A stretch of 64,000 bases of DNA from Pseudonocardia sp. CNS-139 (GCA_001942415.1 MKJX01000111.1:1-64000); one strand, 5' to 3'; positions 20,408 through 28,100 are shown, counted from the first letter of the stretch. The notes: generated from the letters alone by a model not told the origin. Translations and numbers: made by a program.

Positions 20408-20742
20408 GTGTGCGCCGGCCCGACCAGATGCCCGAAGTGCTCGTCGCCCCACGCGCTCAGGTCGGCGAGCGCGAGGAAGAGCTGCCGGCCGCGCGGCGTC
20501 AGCGCGTACTCGACGCGGGGCGGGACCTCGTCGTAGCAGGTGCGCTCGACCAGGCCGTGCCCCTCCATCTCCTTGAGCTGCTGGCTCAGCACCTTCTCGG
20601 TGACGCCCTCCAGGTCGCGGCGCAGCTGCCCGAAGCGCGTCGGCCCGTTGGCGTCCAGCACCATCAGGATCGGGGGCTTCCACTTGCCGCTGATGGCGGC
20701 GCGGGCGGCCGCGAGCCCGCACTCGTAACGCTCGGTGGGCAC
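20404..20742 (-). CDS. HxlR-family transcriptional regulator
   Basis: A 112-residue winged-helix regulator. [20 protein letters not shown] is the HxlR opening with the single conserved Cys. [20 protein letters not shown] is the recognition region, and [14 protein letters not shown] forms the wing. Many HxlR proteins sense aldehydes or quinones through the Cys. It is divergent from the aldo/keto reductase gene; the inverted repeat at 20777-20792 between them is the likely operator. Confidence 0.9.
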   Translation of the reverse strand: MPTERYECGLAAARAAISGKWKPPILMVLDANGPTRFGQLRRDLEGVTEKVLSQQLKEMEGHGLVERTCYDEVPPRVEYALTPRGRQLFLALADLSAWGDEHFGHLVGPAHT

Positions 20743-20776
20743 GCACCCACCCTAACCACGCGGAAAGCGCCCACCA

Positions 20777-20792
20777 ACAAGTGCGTACTTGT
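20777..20792. promoter_or_regulatory. Inverted repeat, probable HxlR operator
   Basis: ACAAGT-GCGT-ACTTGT has perfect 6-base arms and lies between divergent hxlR and the aldo/keto reductase gene. The GTACTT half is the type seen in HxlR-family sites. Assignment to this regulator is by position. Confidence 0.55.
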
Positions 20793-20823
20793 CCGGTTGC
20801 GGCCCCGCGGCGAGATTGGGCCC

Positions 20824-21722
20824 GTGCGACAGACCGCGCTGGGAGCGCTGACCGTGCCGGGGCAAGGGCTCGGCTGCATGCGGATGACGGACCCGCCGGC
20901 GCCGGGCACGGACCCGGCCGACGTCGTGATCGGCCGCGCGCTCGACCTCGGAGTCACGTTCCTCGACACCGCCGAGCTGTACGGGAGCGGCCGCAACGAG
21001 GAGATCGTCGGGCGGGCACTGCGGCGCCGCCGCGCCGAGGCCGTGCTCGCGACGAAGTGCGGGGTGCGATGGGGCGGGGGCGGCGACGCCGACCACATCG
21101 GCGACCCGGCGTCCATCCGCGTGTCCTGCGAGGCCAGCCTGCGCCGGCTCGGCACGGACGTGATCGACCTCTACTACCTGCACCGGCGCGACCCGAACGT
21201 GCCGATCGAGGAGAGCGTCGGCGCGATGGCCGAGCTGGTCGCCGCGGGCAAGGTGCGCCACCTCGGCCTCTCCGAGTCACGGCCGACGAGCTGCGCGCGG
21301 CGCACGCCGTGCACCCGATCGCGGCGCTGCAGTCGGCGTGGTCGCTCGTGGTGCGGCGGGTGGAGGCGGTGTTGCCCACGTGCGCCGAGCTGGGTGTCGG
21401 GCTCGTGCCGTGGGGCCCGACCGCGCACGGCCGGTTCGCCGCCGCCGGCCCCGCCGACTCCACGGAGCTCGCCGACCTCGCCGCCGCCGTGCGCGACGTC
21501 GCGCGGGCGCACGGCGCGACGCCGAGCCAGGTCGCGCTGGCGTGGCTGCAGCAGCAGTCCGGCGTCCGGGGTGTGCCGGTGGTGCCGATCCCCGGTACCA
21601 CCCGCGTCCGTCACCTGGAGGAGAACGCGGGCGCGCTGGACCTGCAGCTCGACGCCGCCGAGCTGGCCCGCCTGGACCGCTTGTCCCGGCCCGTCGGGAC
21701 GGGGACGGTCACCGGATCGTGA
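20824..21722 (+). CDS. Aldo/keto reductase, frameshifted
   Basis: NADP-dependent aldo/keto reductase of about 299 residues. The catalytic tetrad is visible: Asp in FLDTAELYG, Tyr in the same segment, Lys in [11 protein letters not shown] and His in [31 protein letters not shown] is the cofactor-phosphate segment. A one-base loss near 21277 (GAGGTC read as GAGTC) separates GLSE from [15 protein letters not shown]. The start GTG 20824 gives the usual N-terminal strand. With HxlR divergent, induction by a reactive carbonyl is plausible but unproven. Confidence 0.87.
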
Positions 21723-21778
21723 CCCCGAACGCCGGCGGGGCACCCGGCAGGGGAGGACGGCCGACCGGAAAGCGAAAC

Positions 21779-21806
21779 GCTCCCTGACGTTGGTTCGTCA
21801 GGGAGC
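21779..21806 (-). terminator. Hairpin terminator of the tRNA cluster
   Basis: A perfect 11-bp stem (21779-21789 with 21796-21806) with loop TTGGTT lies 9 bases beyond the CCA end of tRNA-Val on the transcribed strand. A short T-containing stretch follows. It is well placed to end the Gly-Cys-Val tRNA transcript and could also stop the aldo/keto reductase mRNA from the other side. Confidence 0.75.
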
Positions 21807-21815
21807 CGTGTCAGA

Positions 21816-21890
21816 TGGTGGGCGATACAAGGATTGAACTTGTGACCTCTTCCGTGTCAAGGAAGCGCTCTCCCACTGAGCTAATCGCCC
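21816..21890 (-). tRNA. tRNA-Val(GAC)
   Basis: A full cloverleaf reads on the minus strand: acceptor GGGCGAT/ATCGCCC, D-arm TAGCTCAGTGGGAGAGC, anticodon stem CTTCC/GGAAG with loop TTGACAC (anticodon GAC), a T-arm with GTTCAATCC, and an encoded CCA end at 21816-21818. Confidence 0.96.
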
Positions 21891-21891
21891 G

Positions 21892-21963
21892 AGGCGGAGG
21901 CGGGAATCGAACCCGCGTACAGGGCTTTGCAGGCCCTTGCCTAAGCCACTCGGCCACTCCGCC
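21892..21963 (-). tRNA. tRNA-Cys(GCA)
   Basis: Minus strand. Acceptor GGCGGAG/CTCCGCC, anticodon stem GGGCC-type around loop CTGCAAA (anticodon GCA), T-loop GTTCGATTCC, discriminator T. CCA is not encoded. It lies one base from tRNA-Val(GAC). Confidence 0.95.
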
Positions 21964-22039
21964 AGAACTCTAGGGCCGAAGTCCCGGAGCGTTCCGTGGA
22001 GTTCGTTCCGTGAGGGTGACGGGACCCGAGGTTCCTCCG

Positions 22040-22112
22040 AGCGGACGACGGGACTCGAACCCGCGACCCTCACCTTGGCAAGGTGATGCGCTACCAACTG
22101 CGCTACGTCCGC
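22040..22112 (-). tRNA. tRNA-Gly(GCC)
   Basis: Minus strand. Acceptor GCGGACG/CGTCCGC, D-arm TAGCGCAGTTGGTAGCGC, anticodon stem TCACC/GGTGA with loop TTGCCAA (anticodon GCC), and T-loop GTTCGAGTC. First of the Gly-Cys-Val series; CCA is not encoded. Confidence 0.95.
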
Positions 22113-22216
22113 CTGTGCAGCTCCCGCTGCGTTGATGGGAGAACTTTAGCGCAGTCGCTGCGGGCCCTCCACATCGGCCCCCGCGTTGTCTCTCGCGGGG
22201 CCCTGACCTGCGGTGA

Positions 22217-22644
22217 TCAGTCGCGGGCCGGGTAGTTCAGCAGCCCGGAGAGCGCGACGCGAAGTCCAGCCAGGAGTACTCGGTGTCCGGCGGCACCGCC
22301 ACGTAGGTACGGTGCAGGAAGTCCCCGAGGGTCTGCGCGCAGGTCGTGAAGACCGCGTGCCCCGACGGCGACGACAGCTCCAGCTGCACCCGGGTGGGGT
22401 TGTGCGGCATCGGCTGCACCCGGACGTCGCCGGTGCCGGCCGGACCGATCAGCCCGTCGTGCAGGAGGTCCCGCGCAAAGACCCAGTCGACCGCGGTACC
22501 GTTCCCCGTCCGGAACGAGGCTTGAACTGCGTAGGGGTCGCGGCTGTTGTAGGTCAGGTCCACGTTGACGGGCACCACGGGGGCGTCCGGAGCGATCAGC
22601 TCGAACACCGCCGGTGAGCAGATGACCGTGTGCTCGTCGCGCAT
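22217..22644 (-). CDS. ssgB: SsgB/SsgA-like sporulation and cell-division protein, frameshifted at the end
   Basis: SsgA-like protein of about 142 residues. VPVNVDLTYNSRDPYAVQAS, WVFARDLLHDGLIGPAGTGD and VRVQP are the family's core. In filamentous actinomycetes SsgB helps place FtsZ rings, and one SALP is conserved even in non-sporulating members. The tail should read DFAVALSGLLNYPARD. One G is missing near 22258 (GCGGTC read as GCGTC), so the frame closes early without it. ATG 22644 has AGAGGA upstream. The symbol is by best resemblance. Confidence 0.82.
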
Positions 22645-22987
22645 CGTGCGTCCTCTTTCATGTCCCGCGTGGTTCGTCATCGGGGAAACGACCGGACCGC
22701 GAAGATGTGACGGGTGGAGAGGCGAACTCCCTCCCGTTTGCCCCCCGGTGTCACCCTGACGGCGCAGTGCGGCCGGTTTCCGGACACCCGCGGTACCACT
22801 CGGCGCCGATCGCGGCGACCAGCACGAACCCGACCGTCGTAACCCCGTCCGGACCCTCGCGACCCGGACGGCACGGGTGGCGCGCGTCACCGTCCCCACC
22901 CGTCCGGGTCGCCGTCGCGGCCCCTTTGTCCGGTCCCAGTACGATCGGCGGCGGGTGGCCGGCCACCCGGTCGACGGCGCTGGGCAG
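22645..22987. other. Intergenic region between ssgB and the TIGR02611 gene
   Basis: About 340 bases between divergent starts. No protein-coding frame looks real. The ssgB ribosome-binding site is at its left end. No promoter can be named with confidence. Confidence 0.4.
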
Positions 22988-23464
22988 GTGGACGATCTGA
23001 GCGGCATCGAGGGACAGCAGGTCGAGCAGCAGCGGTCCCCGCTGCGCACCCGGTTCGACGCACTCCGCGGCCGGGTCGAGGCGTGGCGCGAGCGCATCGA
23101 GGCCAAACCGACCCTCCGGCGCACCTACCGCGTCGTCATCTCCGCGATCGGCGGCATCGTCCTCGTCGCCGGGATCATCATGATCCCTTACCCCGGCCCC
23201 GGCTGGGCCGTCGTCTTCATCGGCCTCGCCGTCCTCGCCACCGAGTTCGCCTGGGCCCGCCGGCTCCTGCGGTACGCCCGCTCCAAGTACGACGCCTGGA
23301 CCGACTGGCTCGCCCGCCAGACCTTCGCCGTCCGGCTCCTCGTGCTCGCCGCCACCGGCCTCGTCGTGCTGGCGACGCTGTACCTGCTCAACGTCTACTA
23401 CCTCGTCGCGGACGTGGTGGGGCTGGACGCGTGGACCTGGTTGCAGAGCCCGTTGTTCGGGTGA
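22988..23464 (+). CDS. TIGR02611-family transmembrane protein
   Basis: About 158 residues. RRTYRVVISAIGGIVLVAG and IMIPYPGPGWAVVFIGLAVL form the first helix pair with the family signature PxPGPGW. EFAWARRLLRYARSKYDAW is a cytoplasmic amphipathic stretch, and a third helix (VLAATGLVVLATLYLLNVYY) ends the protein. The function is unknown. The GTG at 22988 is the best start after a non-conserved upstream extension; 22955 is an alternative. The gene ends 19 bases before tRNA-Val(CAC). Confidence 0.78.
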   Translation: MDDLSGIEGQQVEQQRSPLRTRFDALRGRVEAWRERIEAKPTLRRTYRVVISAIGGIVLVAGIIMIPYPGPGWAVVFIGLAVLATEFAWARRLLRYARSKYDAWTDWLARQTFAVRLLVLAATGLVVLATLYLLNVYYLVADVVGLDAWTWLQSPLFG

Positions 23465-23483
23465 GGTAGGGTCTGCGCAGCAC

Positions 23484-23558
23484 GGGCGATTAGCTCAGGG
23501 GGAGAGCGCTTCGTTCACACCGAAGAGGTCACTGGTTCGATCCCAGTATCGCCCACCA
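23484..23558 (+). tRNA. tRNA-Val(CAC), integration target of the downstream element
   Basis: Acceptor GGGCGAT/ATCGCCC, D-arm TAGCTCAGGGGGAGAGC, anticodon stem CTTCG/CGAAG with loop TTCACAC (anticodon CAC), T-loop GTTCGATCC and an encoded CCA. Bases 23528-23556, from the anticodon-stem side of the variable region through the T-arm and the acceptor 3' strand, are repeated exactly at 35298-35326, so this gene is the attB of the element. Confidence 0.97.
23528..23556. repeat. attL of the integrative element (29-bp direct repeat)
   Basis: Identical to 35298-35326. It covers the 3' end of tRNA-Val(CAC) up to the first two bases of CCA, as usual for tRNA-targeting tyrosine integrases that regenerate the tRNA on insertion. 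Confidence 0.93.
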
Positions 23559-23565
23559 TGCCGAT

Positions 23566-23596
23566 AGGCCCCTGACCTGCAAGGTTGGGGGCCTTT
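23566..23596 (+). terminator. Terminator of tRNA-Val(CAC)
   Basis: AGGCCCC (23566-23572) pairs with GGGGCCT (23588-23594), with an inner ACCT/AGGT stem and TTT at the end. It lies 8 bases after the tRNA CCA. A near-identical hairpin follows attR at 35336-35366. Confidence 0.8.
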
Positions 23597-23622
23597 GGCT
23601 TTCCCGGCCCGGATTCGTGCCC

Positions 23623-24384
23623 TCAACGTGCCCTCGTCTCGTCCAGCGCGGAGAGCGCCGCCGCGTTCATCGGCGTGGCGTCGGCCCACACGCGCTCGAA
23701 GCTGTCGGCGTACGTGGCGAACATGCCGCCGGGCTCGGTGCGGCGCAGGTGCAGGACGGGCGCGTAGGCGGCCGCGATGCCGTGCACCTGCGGGTTGATC
23801 AGCATCTCGTCGTCGGCCCGGAAGATCGAGTTGTAGAGCACGGTGTCGTGCTGGCGGGCCTGGACGCCGTCCGTCTCCAGCAGCGGGCGGAACAGGGCCA
23901 CGGCGTTCTGCACGCGGGCGGCGACGGCGGCGCCGATGCCCTCCTCCGCTCCGCGTTCCGCCACCCGATCAGAGCTGGGGTCGGCCAGCAGTAGCCGCAC
24001 GGCGACGCCGGAGCGCGCCTTCTCGGCCAGCAGCCGGACCACCTCGACGTCCTCGGCGAGGAACAGCGCGGCGTAGACGAGGATGCCGATCTCGCGCTCC
24101 GCGCCGGAGAACAGCCGTTGCCACACGTCGCGGGGTACGGCGCTGCGGTGCGGGTAGCTGACCCTGATCTCGTGCGAGATCCGCGGGCCGTGCCCGTCCG
24201 GGTCGGGCCACAGTTCGCGCTCCTCGCGGCGCAGGAGGTCGGCGACGGCCCAGCGGTGCCGCGGGTGCGGTACCCGGCCGGCTATCCATCGCTGCACGGT
24301 CTTGGGATCGACGTCGAGCGCCGCTGCCACGTCGGTCTCGCGAAGCCTCGCGTCGGCGAGCGCACGGCGCAGTGCCTCGTTCAC
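23623..24384 (-). CDS. XRE-type regulator with C-terminal DUF5919 domain, copy 1
   Basis: About 253 residues. The N-terminal helix-turn-helix is RLRETDVAAALDVDPKTVQR followed by WIAGRVPHPRHRW. The C-terminal DUF5919 domain includes VSYPHRSAVPRDVWQRLF, SGVAVRLLLADPSS and LYNSIFRADDEMLINPQVHG, with a phospholipase-D-like sensing fold suggested by this pattern. GTG 24384 follows AGAGGGG. A paralogue lies at 26850-27587. It is divergent from the GntR gene, with a shared GACGTCC box between them. This family accompanies actinomycete integrative elements; control of excision or transfer is inferred. Confidence 0.83.
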   Translation of the reverse strand: MNEALRRALADARLRETDVAAALDVDPKTVQRWIAGRVPHPRHRWAVADLLRREERELWPDPDGHGPRISHEIRVSYPHRSAVPRDVWQRLFSGAEREIGILVYAALFLAEDVEVVRLLAEKARSGVAVRLLLADPSSDRVAERGAEEGIGAAVAARVQNAVALFRPLLETDGVQARQHDTVLYNSIFRADDEMLINPQVHGIAAAYAPVLHLRRTEPGGMFATYADSFERVWADATPMNAAALSALDETRAR

Positions 24385-24432
24385 TTGATCCCCCTCTGAC
24401 CAGCGGATACGGCGAAGGCTAGCAGAGGAAGT

Positions 24433-24451
24433 CCTAAGACGTCCTGGGGCG
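24433..24451. promoter_or_regulatory. Element operator box 1
   Basis: The core AGACGTCCTGGGGCG lies between the divergent XRE/DUF5919 and GntR genes. It matches boxes at 24971-24989 and 27601-27619 to the pattern GACGTCCTGRGRCG. Confidence 0.5.
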
Positions 24452-24493
24452 TGGTAGAAGCGTTCCCGGTCGTTCGGGACGCTGCCGCAGGGG

Positions 24494-24964
24494 ATGAGCG
24501 GCGGGAGGAACGTGGGCGGTCCGAGACCCGGCATGTTCGACGCATTGGCCCAACCGCTCCGTGCGCAGATTCGCACCGGTGAACTCGCCCCCGGTGCGCT
24601 CCTGCCGTCCGAGTCCGAGCTTGCCCGGGTTGCCGGTACGAAGCGGTACTCGATCCGCAAGGCGCTGTTCCTGCTCCGTGACGAAGGGTTGATCGAGCCG
24701 GTGCCGGGGCGAGGTTGGTCGGTGGTCGGCCACGGTGAGACCACACCGCGAGCGCTTCCGCGGTATCGCGAGATCGCGGCCGAGCTGCGCGCGGCGATCG
24801 CGGTCGGTCTGCTCGCACCGGGCTCGGCCCTCCCGAGTGAGGCCGAGCTGATGGCCCGGCACGCGGTGTCGCGGGCGACCGTCCGGCAGGCCCTCGCGCT
24901 CCTGGACGTTGAAGGATTGATCAACACTCATCCTGGCAAGGGCAGGTACGTCCGAGACGGATGA
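24494..24964 (+). CDS. GntR-type regulator made of two tandem winged helices
   Basis: A 156-residue protein with no effector domain, built from two GntR winged-helix units. Unit 1 has LRAQIRTGELAPGALLPSES and ELARVAGTKRYSIRKALFLL. Unit 2 has LRAAIAVGLLAPGSALPSEA and ELMARHAVSRATVRQALALL. Each ends with the wing (GRGWSVV and GKGRYVR). GntR proteins control transfer in pSAM2-type elements (KorSA), so this is a likely element repressor that could bridge two half-sites. It is complete; ATG 24494 is used, and a second ATG at residue 14 is also possible. Confidence 0.85.
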   Translation: MSGGRNVGGPRPGMFDALAQPLRAQIRTGELAPGALLPSESELARVAGTKRYSIRKALFLLRDEGLIEPVPGRGWSVVGHGETTPRALPRYREIAAELRAAIAVGLLAPGSALPSEAELMARHAVSRATVRQALALLDVEGLINTHPGKGRYVRDG

Positions 24965-24970
24965 TCATGC

Positions 24971-24989
24971 GGACGTCCTGAGACGTCTT
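24971..24989. promoter_or_regulatory. Element operator box 2
   Basis: GGACGTCCTGAGACGTCTT, directly after the GntR stop and upstream of the HD gene. It is the most complete instance of the box, with two GACGTC half-sites 11 bases apart. Confidence 0.5.
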
Positions 24990-25025
24990 CGACAGGTGCA
25001 CACGTGTCGTGGGTAGCCTCCGGAC

Positions 25026-25570
25026 GTGGGTCAGGTCGGAGATGCGCGTGGGCTCGCCGAGAGGTTCCTTGCCGAGCCGCTCCCGCGACGCTGGGCGCAC
25101 ACGCAGGGCGTGGCGGCGACGGCACGCCGGCTCGCCCCGGTCCTCGGTGACGACGCGGAACTCCTGGAAGCCGCCGCCTGGCTCCACGACATCGGGTACT
25201 CCCCGGACATCGCCGAGACGGGCTTCCACCCCCTCGACGGCGCCCGCCATCTCCGCGACGCCGCGCACGCGCCCCCGGCCCTGTGCAGCCTGGTCGCGCA
25301 TCACACCGGCGCGATCCACGAGGCCCGGGAGCGCGGCCTCGCGTCGGACCTGACCGGCGAGTTCGCGGCTCCACCGCAACCGCTGGCCGACGCGCTGACG
25401 TACTGCGACATCACGACCGGCCCGGACGGCGCCCCGATCGACGTCGAGCAGCGTTTGGCCGACATCCACAGCCGCTACGGCGACGATCACCCCGTCAGCG
25501 CGCCGTCCGTTGCGCGGGACCGTCCTACATCGCGAGTGTGCGAGCCATCGAGGCCCTGCTGAGGCCGTAG
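25026..25570 (+). CDS. HD-domain hydrolase, frameshifted near the end
   Basis: About 181 residues of the HD phosphohydrolase superfamily. Metal ligands are His in RRWAHTQGVAATA, His-Asp in AAWLHDIGYSPD, His-His in LVAHHTGAIHEA and Asp in ADALTYCDITTGPDG. Relatives hydrolyse nucleotides or signalling phosphates, but no substrate is indicated. Near 25500 one C is missing; restored, the C-terminus reads AVRCAGPSYIASVRAIEALL and stops at 25570. An operator box lies between the GntR gene and this gene, and HD genes are common in this part of AICEs. Confidence 0.82.
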
Positions 25571-25589
25571 CGTTCTGTGGCACTGTGAT

Positions 25590-25617
25590 GGGACGTTTCT
25601 GACGTTTCCAACGTCCC
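25590..25617. promoter_or_regulatory. Element operator box 3 (variant)
   Basis: The inverted repeat GGGACGTT (25590-25597) and AACGTCCC (25610-25617) has a central GACGT. It resembles the other boxes but with TT in place of C at the half-site ends. It lies upstream of the small zinc-ribbon gene. Confidence 0.45.
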
Positions 25618-25728
25618 GAACAGTCCGAGAAGCGCGGTTCATACGCCCTCGCTCCGCTGGTGTTGTTATGGCGCTCGCGGGACGGGTGCTCCTGCGAGTC
25701 GACATTCACCGACTACGCGGGAGGCGAC

Positions 25729-26013
25729 ATGGGCGAGCACAGCTCGCACTACACGACGCCGGTCACCGCGCAGTTCGGAGACCGGCTCGCGCACGAGGTC
25801 TCCGACCGCGATGTCTACGAGCGGAATGATCGTGGCGCGATGCGGGCTCTCTGTGGAGAATGGTTCGTCCCGGCGCCGATGATGTCACCGGTGGGCAAAC
25901 CCTGCCCGGCATGCGTGTCGAACCTCGACCACGCTGCGATCCGCCGCTTGCCGAACGACCACCGCAGTGACCATGTGGCGTGGCGGATAATTCGCCGCTT
26001 CGCCCTCCTGTGA
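25729..26013 (+). CDS. Small zinc-ribbon-like protein of the element
   Basis: A 94-residue protein. The central pattern ALCGEWFVPAPMMSPVGKPC with a following PAC gives Cys-x16-Cys-x2-Cys, a partial zinc-binding site found in many small actinobacterial proteins of unknown role. ATG 25729 is used; GGGAGG lies just upstream. The stop overlaps the GTG of the next small gene. Confidence 0.6.
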   Translation: MGEHSSHYTTPVTAQFGDRLAHEVSDRDVYERNDRGAMRALCGEWFVPAPMMSPVGKPCPACVSNLDHAAIRRLPNDHRSDHVAWRIIRRFALL

Positions 26014-26294
26014 CCTCTTTTGGAGCATTGATCTTGCCGTGTCATCTCGTCGTGCTCGATGGCCTTCCGGAAGCCGATGACGGGCTTGAGCAGCTCGCCA
26101 AGGTGCTTGTCCTGTGGACATCCTTGACGGCGACGTTCGTCGAGAAGCATGTTGACGACGGGACAGGCCGTTGTGTCGCCTGCGACCTGCGCGGGATCGC
26201 TCGTCAGCTCTGGCCGTGCTCGATCTACAACCTGGCCGTGCGCGCTCGTGCGTACGAGGTTCCCGATCTGCAAATCTGCCGGCGAGACGGGTAG
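26010..26294 (+). CDS. Small Cys-rich protein, coupled to the previous gene
   Basis: A 94-residue protein. GRCVACDLRGIARQLWPCSI carries a CxxC and a WPC element seen in small proteins of actinomycete integrative elements. GTG 26010 overlaps the upstream TGA. A longer GTG start at 25980 is possible. Function unknown. Confidence 0.5.
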   Translation: MTSFGALILPCHLVVLDGLPEADDGLEQLAKVLVLWTSLTATFVEKHVDDGTGRCVACDLRGIARQLWPCSIYNLAVRARAYEVPDLQICRRDG

Positions 26295-26365
26295 TCGTGC
26301 TGTGCCTCCGAACTCCGGCCGGCGCAATAGTGCCCCCCACGTTGCGCGGCCGGTCCTCCACTGCA

Positions 26366-26845
26366 TTATTCGAGATAGGGCGTTCCGTTGAACTCCAGGA
26401 AGCGGCGAATCCGTCGCTCCTGGGCGGGCGTCATCGGGAGATCGAGCACGTCCTCCCGGTCGTGCCAGGCGACCTCTCGTGACTCCGAGCTGTCCGCGAT
26501 CCATCCGCCGATTGCTCGACCCGCCAGCAGGATCGAGAACTCCTGGCGTATCTCGCCGTCGCTGGTGAACTCGACGACGTTCCGTGGGCTGCTGAAGATG
26601 CCGATGAGGCCGGTGATCTCGCACGTGATGCCGGTTTCCTCGTGTACCTCACGCCTGGCCGCTTCAAGCGGGGTCTCGCCCACCTCTTGCGCGCCACCGG
26701 GGATCGCGAACATGTCGTTGTCGGTGCGCTGGATCATCAGCAGTTGACCGGCGTCGTTCGTGACGGCGACGGCCACGCCGGGGACTATCCGTGTCGGCCG
26801 GGGCGCGTCGGGGTCGTCGAAGTAGTCGATCCGCCGTCCGCTCAT
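26366..26845 (-). CDS. Nudix hydrolase
   Basis: A 159-residue Nudix protein. The box is complete: GGAQEVGETPLEAARREVHE then ETG, following GxxxxxExxxxxxxREUxEExG. VAVTNDAGQLLMIQRTDNDM is the preceding strand. Nudix genes are regular members of pSAM2-like elements. The substrate is unknown. Its start lies 4 bases after the stop of XRE/DUF5919 copy 2, so both are probably on one transcript. Confidence 0.9.
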   Translation of the reverse strand: MSGRRIDYFDDPDAPRPTRIVPGVAVAVTNDAGQLLMIQRTDNDMFAIPGGAQEVGETPLEAARREVHEETGITCEITGLIGIFSSPRNVVEFTSDGEIRQEFSILLAGRAIGGWIADSSESREVAWHDREDVLDLPMTPAQERRIRRFLEFNGTPYLE

Positions 26846-26849
26846 GTCC

Positions 26850-27587
26850 CTACTCTAGCGGCTTGGCGGTGGCCCAGATCGTTTCGAAGCTCTCCCGGTA
26901 GAGGGTCACCATGTCCCCGCCCGGAACCTTCCGCAGGTGCAAGGCAGGGGCGTTCGATCCGGCGACGCCGTAGACGTGTGCATTCACGATCAGGTCGTCG
27001 TCGGACCGGAAAATCGACGTGTACAGGCACGCGTCGTGTAGCCGGAACTCGATGCCCTCGACGCCCACCAGCGGACGCAGGAGTGCGAGCACGTTCCGGA
27101 TTCGGAAAGCCACAACCCCCGGGCCGGTGTCCTCTTCCTTCTCGCGCAGCGCGACTGCCGGCGACTCCGGATCACTGATCAGCAGCCGGATCGGTACGCC
27201 CGATTCTGCCTTCTGCCGGAAGAGCTGCACCGTGCCGGAGTCCTCGGCGATGAACAGTCCCGCCATCGTAAGCATGTCGATCGCCTCGCGGGCATTCGCG
27301 AAGTGCTGGGCCCACACGTCCCGCGGAACCGCCCAACGGTGCGGATAGACGCTGATGATCTCGCTCTGCGAAGCAGCGGTGATCTGATCGCGGGGGAGTG
27401 CGTCCGGCCAGAGGTAGGACTCCTCGACGCCGAGCAACGTCGCGACGGTGAAACGGTGTTTCCGGTAGGGAACGCGCCCACCGATCCAGCGTTCGGTGGT
27501 CTTGAGGTCCACGGCGAGCTGTTCCGCGAGCTGCGCCGGAGTCATCCCTTTCCGGAGCAGAGCCGCCCGCAGACGCTCGTTCGACAA
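26850..27587 (-). CDS. XRE-type regulator with C-terminal DUF5919 domain, copy 2
   Basis: A 245-residue paralogue of the protein at 23623-24384. The helix-turn-helix is GMTPAQLAEQLAVDLKTTER followed by WIGGRVPYRKHRF. The DUF5919 part includes ISVYPHRWAVPRDVWAQHFA, SGVPIRLLISDPES, LYTSIFRSDDDLIVNAHVYG and ALHLRKVPGGDMVTLYRESF. It is intact. It is transcribed with the Nudix gene and is divergent from whiB, with an operator box between them. Confidence 0.85.
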   Translation of the reverse strand: MSNERLRAALLRKGMTPAQLAEQLAVDLKTTERWIGGRVPYRKHRFTVATLLGVEESYLWPDALPRDQITAASQSEIISVYPHRWAVPRDVWAQHFANAREAIDMLTMAGLFIAEDSGTVQLFRQKAESGVPIRLLISDPESPAVALREKEEDTGPGVVAFRIRNVLALLRPLVGVEGIEFRLHDACLYTSIFRSDDDLIVNAHVYGVAGSNAPALHLRKVPGGDMVTLYRESFETIWATAKPLE

Positions 27588-27600
27588 AGCCGCACCTCTC

Positions 27601-27650
27601 AGGACGTCCTGGGACGCCTGTGACCTTAAGGGGACGTCATCAACACGTCC
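27601..27650. promoter_or_regulatory. Element operator boxes 4 and 4b
   Basis: AGGACGTCCTGGGACGCCT (27601-27619) matches boxes 1 and 2. A second block, GGGGACGTCAT...ACACGTCC (27630-27650), lies 10 bases on. Both are between XRE/DUF5919 copy 2 and whiB. Confidence 0.5.
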
Positions 27651-27697
27651 AGTCAGGTGGTGATCATGTCACCGCCTCCGCGGCGAATCTCGGCGCC

Positions 27698-28057
27698 ATG
27701 AACAAGCGCAGCCACGAAGAGACCGCCGCTGAACTCGACGAACTGGCCGCCGTGCCGACCGACGTGCTCGCGGCGTGGGTGACCGACCGCGGCCGGTGCC
27801 TCTGGGAGACCACGTTCGGCGAGCCGCCTGCGTGGATGGGCGAGCACGAGCCGGACCGGGAGTTGGCCACGCAGATGTGCACGGGCTGTCCCGTCCGCTC
27901 CGAGTGCCTGGAGTTCGAACTCCGCGTCGCCGGTGCGGACACGCTCGGCGTGTGGGGTGCGCTCAACGAGAGCGACCGGCAGGCCCTGCACGCGGTGTGG
28001 TCGCAGCGACGCCGCAGTGACCTCGTGGCGATGCCGGAGGACGGTGGCCAGCGATGA
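27698..28057 (+). CDS. WhiB-family iron-sulfur regulator
   Basis: A 119-residue WhiB-like protein. The four cluster cysteines are Cys in DRGRCLWE, Cys-x2-Cys in QMCTGCPV and Cys in SECLEFE. The G-[VI]-W-G turn follows as TLGVWGALNESDR. ATG 27698 is preferred over upstream starts. WhiB proteins hold a [4Fe-4S] cluster and bind sigma factor. It begins the rightward transfer operon of the element. Confidence 0.9.
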   Translation: MNKRSHEETAAELDELAAVPTDVLAAWVTDRGRCLWETTFGEPPAWMGEHEPDRELATQMCTGCPVRSECLEFELRVAGADTLGVWGALNESDRQALHAVWSQRRRSDLVAMPEDGGQR

Positions 28058-28100
28058 CCGGCATGGAACTGTTCCTCGGCGGCAGGCCGCGCTCGCCGTC

